Of a stretch of 7,951 nt of DNA, positions 5,038 to 7,951 are shown in pieces. The position numbers were made by a program, and so were the translations under genes. This stretch comes from Anaerolineae bacterium (GTDB lineage: Bacteria; Chloroflexota; Anaerolineae; Anaerolineales; UBA4823). Numbering within the stretch: position 1 is the stretch's first letter; each line of letters begins with the position of its first letter. The stretch covers positions 1 through 7,951 of the forward strand of contig JAUXFR010000051.1 in NCBI GenBank assembly GCA_030622805.1, written 5' to 3'. The notes beneath the pieces are model-generated. The model saw only the letters and a program-made list of their open reading frames with translations. It was not told the DNA's origin and did no database searches.

Positions 5038-5721
5038 CTACGCGATTTCGGCGTGTCCATCGAATTCCGCGGCATAATAATTACATAAATTCCTCAGCGG
5101 ACAGCGCGGACAATTGGGTCGACGCGCCTGACATATCTCACGACCCAGGCGGATTATATTCAAGTGGGCGGCATAATACGCATCAGGCGGAAACAGCCCT
5201 TCGAGATATTCGTGCGCTTTTTCAGCGTTCATGCTCAATGGACGCAGCCCTATTCGCCCACTGACCCGCATGATGTGTGTGTCGACAGGAAAAGCATATT
5301 TATCCAGTGAAAACAGCAAAACGATCGCTGCAGTTTTTGGTCCAACTCCTTTGAATTGGAGCAGCCAGTCTCGCGCCTTATCAACATCCAATTCCCTCAG
5401 AAATTCCAGATCAAGAGCCCCCTGATCCTCGGTTATCCGCTTCAACACATTCTGGATGCGTGGTCCTTTCTGGTTCGCAAGACCAGCGGTCCGGATTGCA
5501 TCAATCACATCATCTTCATCAGCATCTCGAACGGCTTCCCATGTGGGGAATCGTTCTCGCAGTTGGAAGAACGCACGGTCGCGGTTGGTATCGTTTGTGT
5601 TCTGTGATAGGATTGTCGAGATCAGCTCGTTAAGAGGCGGCAAGGGGTTTCGCCATGCAGGGTAGCCATAATGATCCAGCAAGCGATGATGTACAGTGCG
5701 TGCCAATTCCATTTCTTGCAT
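5038..5721 (-). CDS. nth: Endonuclease III-type DNA glycosylase/AP lyase
   Basis: This is a base-excision repair enzyme that removes oxidised pyrimidines and cleaves the abasic site. The 227-residue protein shows the helix-hairpin-helix LLQFKGVGPKTAAIVLLF (120-137). It has the Schiff-base lysine K129 (as K120 in E. coli Nth, GVGRK) and the catalytic aspartate D147 in PVDTHIMRV. The iron-sulfur loop is C197-x6-C204-x2-C207-x5-C213, exactly the family spacing. ILSQNTNDTNRDRAF (37-51) replaces the E. coli LSAQATD stretch, a variant found in some bacterial and plant homologues, so substrate range may differ. The ATG at 5719-5721 lies 23 bases after the asparaginase stop and lacks a strong ribosome site, which suggests translational coupling; an in-frame ATG three codons later is possible. 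It ends with tandem stops TAG TAG (5040-5035) and probably closes the operon. Confidence 0.95.
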   Translation of the reverse strand: MQEMELARTVHHRLLDHYGYPAWRNPLPPLNELISTILSQNTNDTNRDRAFFQLRERFPTWEAVRDADEDDVIDAIRTAGLANQKGPRIQNVLKRITEDQGALDLEFLRELDVDKARDWLLQFKGVGPKTAAIVLLFSLDKYAFPVDTHIMRVSGRIGLRPLSMNAEKAHEYLEGLFPPDAYYAAHLNIIRLGREICQARRPNCPRCPLRNLCNYYAAEFDGHAEIA

Positions 5722-5744
5722 GTGATGTTATCGATCCATTCACC

Positions 5745-6827
5745 CTACGATTTAAGTGAGAAACAGGGACGCCCTTCTCCTACCAAGATGTCGCGGTGGT
5801 TTACCACCGGGAAGTGCGGTCCATAAACGTCGAGAGCAGCCAGATCTTCTTCAGACAACGCACCCATTTGTCGCAGCACTTCCAAAACCACAGCGGGACG
5901 CACTTTCTTCCGATAATCGCCGTCTGCAATCTTAATCGCAATTCCAATCCCCGGTGATCCTGGTCCAAGAGCACCTGGCAGCAAGCCCACACCTTGAAAT
6001 CCTTCTGCACCGGCTTTAACCAGGATGCGATTTGAGCAAACCCGCATAATCTGAGTATCAAATCGATCCGGTCCTGCCACCAACTCCGGATTTGATATCA
6101 TAGCCGAGGCAATCATACGACACGCTACCACGCGCGGGGATGGGCTCACGCCACCTGTTTCGGGATCCATCAATCGTGAATATGCAAATGCAATATTTCG
6201 CAGAGGTAGAGCAAAATTGGGTGCAGAACAACCATCAATACCAATCTCTATTTGATCAATTGAGCTACCTGCCATCTCTGTAAAAGTCGATATGATTTCG
6301 CGTTGAACTGGATGATCCGGATCGATATAAGCCAAACCTTCAGGAATTTCTTCGTCCATCTGCTGCTTCATACGCATAAATGCCAGCATACCGGTATGTT
6401 TTCCCGAACAATTATGCTGGTTCGATATAGGAAGCTGACCCTTTGCTCGCAGGGAATTCGCGGTTGGTTTATGCAGTGGATTGTGCGTACCACATAACAA
6501 TTCCGCTTCATCCACCCCAACTTTCTTTTGAAGCGCGGTAAGTGCATCCACGTGCTCATCTGTACCCGAGTGCGAAGAGCACATCAATGCGATTTCGCAC
6601 GCAGTTAATTTATAAAATTTTTTTCCGCCACTTTCAAGACATGGGATCAATTGAAAAGGCTTTGCAGCCGAACGAATATAGGTTCGGGTTTCCGGATCAC
6701 CGTAGGAGGCAAGAAGCTTCCCGAACACATCCACAACTGCTACTGCGCCGTAGTGAACCGATTCAACCGCACTCCCTCGCGTAAGCTCAAAGATAGGAAA
6801 ATAACTGGCGTTATTTCCCATCTTCAT
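5745..6827 (-). CDS. L-asparaginase, PF06089 (Rhizobium etli AnsA-like) family
   Basis: This enzyme hydrolyses L-asparagine to aspartate and ammonia. The family is unrelated to E. coli AnsA/AnsB. The 360-residue protein keeps the landmarks of the R. etli enzyme: the S-x-x-K pair S53/K56 in YIRSAAKPFQ, C140 and K143 in NCSGKHTG, and C200 in DGCSAPNFALP, the counterparts of its catalytic serine/lysine and zinc ligands. The distance from S53 to C140 (87 residues) equals that in the R. etli protein as I recall it. There is no signal peptide, so it is cytoplasmic. The ATG at 6825-6827 lies inside the 3' end of the preceding gene and overlaps it by 17 bases; a second in-frame ATG at 6819-6821 would reduce this to 11. 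Either implies translational coupling. Next comes endonuclease III after 23 bases. Family and reaction are firm; in vivo purpose beyond nitrogen supply is unknown. Confidence 0.94.
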   Translation of the reverse strand: MKMGNNASYFPIFELTRGSAVESVHYGAVAVVDVFGKLLASYGDPETRTYIRSAAKPFQLIPCLESGGKKFYKLTACEIALMCSSHSGTDEHVDALTALQKKVGVDEAELLCGTHNPLHKPTANSLRAKGQLPISNQHNCSGKHTGMLAFMRMKQQMDEEIPEGLAYIDPDHPVQREIISTFTEMAGSSIDQIEIGIDGCSAPNFALPLRNIAFAYSRLMDPETGGVSPSPRVVACRMIASAMISNPELVAGPDRFDTQIMRVCSNRILVKAGAEGFQGVGLLPGALGPGSPGIGIAIKIADGDYRKKVRPAVVLEVLRQMGALSEEDLAALDVYGPHFPVVNHRDILVGEGRPCFSLKS

Positions 6828-7683
6828 CTTGGGATTGACCTTGTTCGTTTTTTACCCCATACACGCGACTGTAATACTGGTGCAATCCGTGTTTCAGCCG
6901 TTGTTCGTAGAGTGTCTGCCATTCCTGCGGGTAATCCAATCCCTTCAGCAATCTGGGGATTAGTTTCTCAGTGGCAGCTGGCTCAGCCTCTCGCTCAGCA
7001 AGATGCTCAACAGCTCTTAGAATCTTCCTTAAATATTTGATCTGCTCACGCACAGCAATTACGTCCGTCAATCCACCCCGCCCACTGATTATCCTGTAAT
7101 TCTTGTAGGTACTTCTGAGCTCAACGAGCGCTTGAAGCCATAATTCCAGGTCAGCATCCGCCAAAAAAACCGGTTGATTGAGCACAACCGTGTCACCAAC
7201 AAAGATGATCTCAAGCTCTGGAATAATTACCCATATCGCTCCTGATGACGAACCAGGATGATATTCTATGATCACTTCAGGCTCACCCCAATGTAATGTT
7301 AAACGTTCTGAGAAAGTGATGTCAGGTATCGCCCAGCGCATACCGATCGCTTCATTATATATCTCCCACAAAGCACCACTATCCACGTTGATACCTTTGA
7401 AAATCATCGGCAAGTTGATGAAGTACTCAGCAGTATTCTGGTGTGCGAGTATTGTGCTTTCCATAGTGCGTGCGCCAAGTGTTCGATCAGGGTGAGAATC
7501 CAGCAATATTAATAGCCGGTTGCTTCCCCGCCGCTGATTGAGCAATTGGGATCGCCACAAATTCGCTTCCTCAACACGAATGGGAGCATCGATCATAATT
7601 GTCCCATGTGGGAACACCAATCCCCCGACTGTTACCCCTAAATAAGCATTCTCATACAAAATACCCCGTTCGATCTGTTTCAT
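6811..7683 (-). CDS. Metallo-beta-lactamase-fold protein with degenerate metal site
   Basis: This 290-residue cytoplasmic protein follows the layout of the MBL superfamily. Strands with GLVFPHGTIMIDAP (21-34) are followed by the metal-loop position LLDSHPDRTLGA (60-71), where HxHxDH is expected. Then come EYHPGSSSGAIWVI (140-153), where PGHTxG is expected, IFVGDTVV (160-167), and ISGRGG (199-204), where GHG is expected. H64, D66 and D164 remain, but the other ligands read D62, R67, S145 and R202. A normal two-metal hydrolase is therefore unlikely; it may bind one metal, none, or a ligand. A helical C-terminal region (205-290) ends in a charged tail. GGAG lies 7 bases before the ATG. It starts 32 bases after the delta' stop and overlaps the asparaginase start. 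Fold likely; function unknown. Confidence 0.85.
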   Translation of the reverse strand: MKQIERGILYENAYLGVTVGGLVFPHGTIMIDAPIRVEEANLWRSQLLNQRRGSNRLLILLDSHPDRTLGARTMESTILAHQNTAEYFINLPMIFKGINVDSGALWEIYNEAIGMRWAIPDITFSERLTLHWGEPEVIIEYHPGSSSGAIWVIIPELEIIFVGDTVVLNQPVFLADADLELWLQALVELRSTYKNYRIISGRGGLTDVIAVREQIKYLRKILRAVEHLAEREAEPAATEKLIPRLLKGLDYPQEWQTLYEQRLKHGLHQYYSRVYGVKNEQGQSQDEDGK

Positions 7684-7715
7684 AGTTATCTCCGGATCTC
7701 ACTCCCTTTGATCTA

Positions 7716-7951
7716 TCACGTCTTTGGTAAATCCAACATCAATACTTCCATCGCCAACCGAGTATTAATGTTTCGACCAAGTAATTCCAAGGTGCGTTCA
7801 ATATCGGCTATCGAGCGGTGAGATGTATTGAGACCAAACAGTGATGCCAGTTGTTCGATCTCAGCTAAACGATCAATATTTACCACCGGGATGGTTGCAC
7901 CAGACGAATACAGCAGCACATCCCGCCACAACGATAGCCACACCATGAGCA
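7716..7951 (-). CDS. holB: C-terminal part of DNA polymerase III subunit delta', 5' end outside the window
   Basis: The reading frame enters from the right edge without a start and ends at TGA (7716-7718), leaving about 78 residues. The visible part reads LSLWRDVLL, then VVNIDRLAEIEQLA, IERTLELLGRNINTRLAMEVLML and a final DLPKT. This pattern matches the helical collar domain at the C-terminus of bacterial delta', in which WRDVLL, the N-x-D segment and the NxRLALE-like helix are common. Delta' is part of the clamp loader that places the sliding clamp on DNA. The AAA+ domain and zinc-binding part would lie outside the window, so the call rests on the C-terminus only. The methionine at 7944-7946 is internal. 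It is followed by the MBL-fold gene after 32 bases. Confidence 0.75.
   Translation of the reverse strand, partial: LMVWLSLWRDVLLYSSGATIPVVNIDRLAEIEQLASLFGLNTSHRSIADIERTLELLGRNINTRLAMEVLMLDLPKT

Overview
This window looks like an ordinary chromosomal segment of a bacterium with roughly balanced base composition. Two traits suggest a Chloroflexota (Anaerolineae-like) lineage: the archaeal/eukaryotic-type release-factor homologue, and the style of the RNase HII and endonuclease III proteins. That placement is an inference from protein flavour only. I see no transposase, integrase, phage gene or CRISPR array.

Left block, minus strand: a promoter near 1843-1872 drives tRNA-Pro(TGG) (1711-1785). 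Then come an uncharacterised 103-residue protein (1328-1639), a GT2 glycosyltransferase of the dolichyl/polyprenyl-phosphate glucosyltransferase type (576-1310) and the start of ribonuclease HII (482 to beyond the left edge). They run in one direction with short gaps and may be co-transcribed. A class I methyltransferase (1897-2622) leaves in the opposite direction, and its -10 element overlaps the tRNA promoter's -10.

Middle block: a small heat-shock protein of the Hsp20 family (2741-3169, plus strand) converges on a bacterial member of the eRF1/aRF1 family (3236-4336, minus strand). A near-ideal bidirectional terminator separates them. The eRF1-like protein keeps a GGQ tripeptide, a zinc ribbon and an archaeal-RF1-like C-terminus, but I see no stop-codon-reading motif. 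It is therefore more likely a ribosome-rescue or quality-control factor than a termination factor.

The 701-base gap at 4337-5037 holds no convincing ordinary gene. On its plus strand it carries a perfect TATAAT, alternative hairpins, an 11-bp GC-rich hairpin, a perfect Shine-Dalgarno sequence and an 8-codon open frame with three rare-type arginine codons. This is the least explained structure in the window.

Right block, minus strand, reading from the right edge: the C-terminus of DNA polymerase III delta' (7716-7951), a metallo-beta-lactamase-fold protein whose metal-binding site looks eroded (6811-7683), an L-asparaginase of the PF06089 type that overlaps it (5745-6827), and endonuclease III (5038-5721). 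Gaps are short or negative, so this is probably one operon combining DNA replication/repair with amino-acid hydrolysis.
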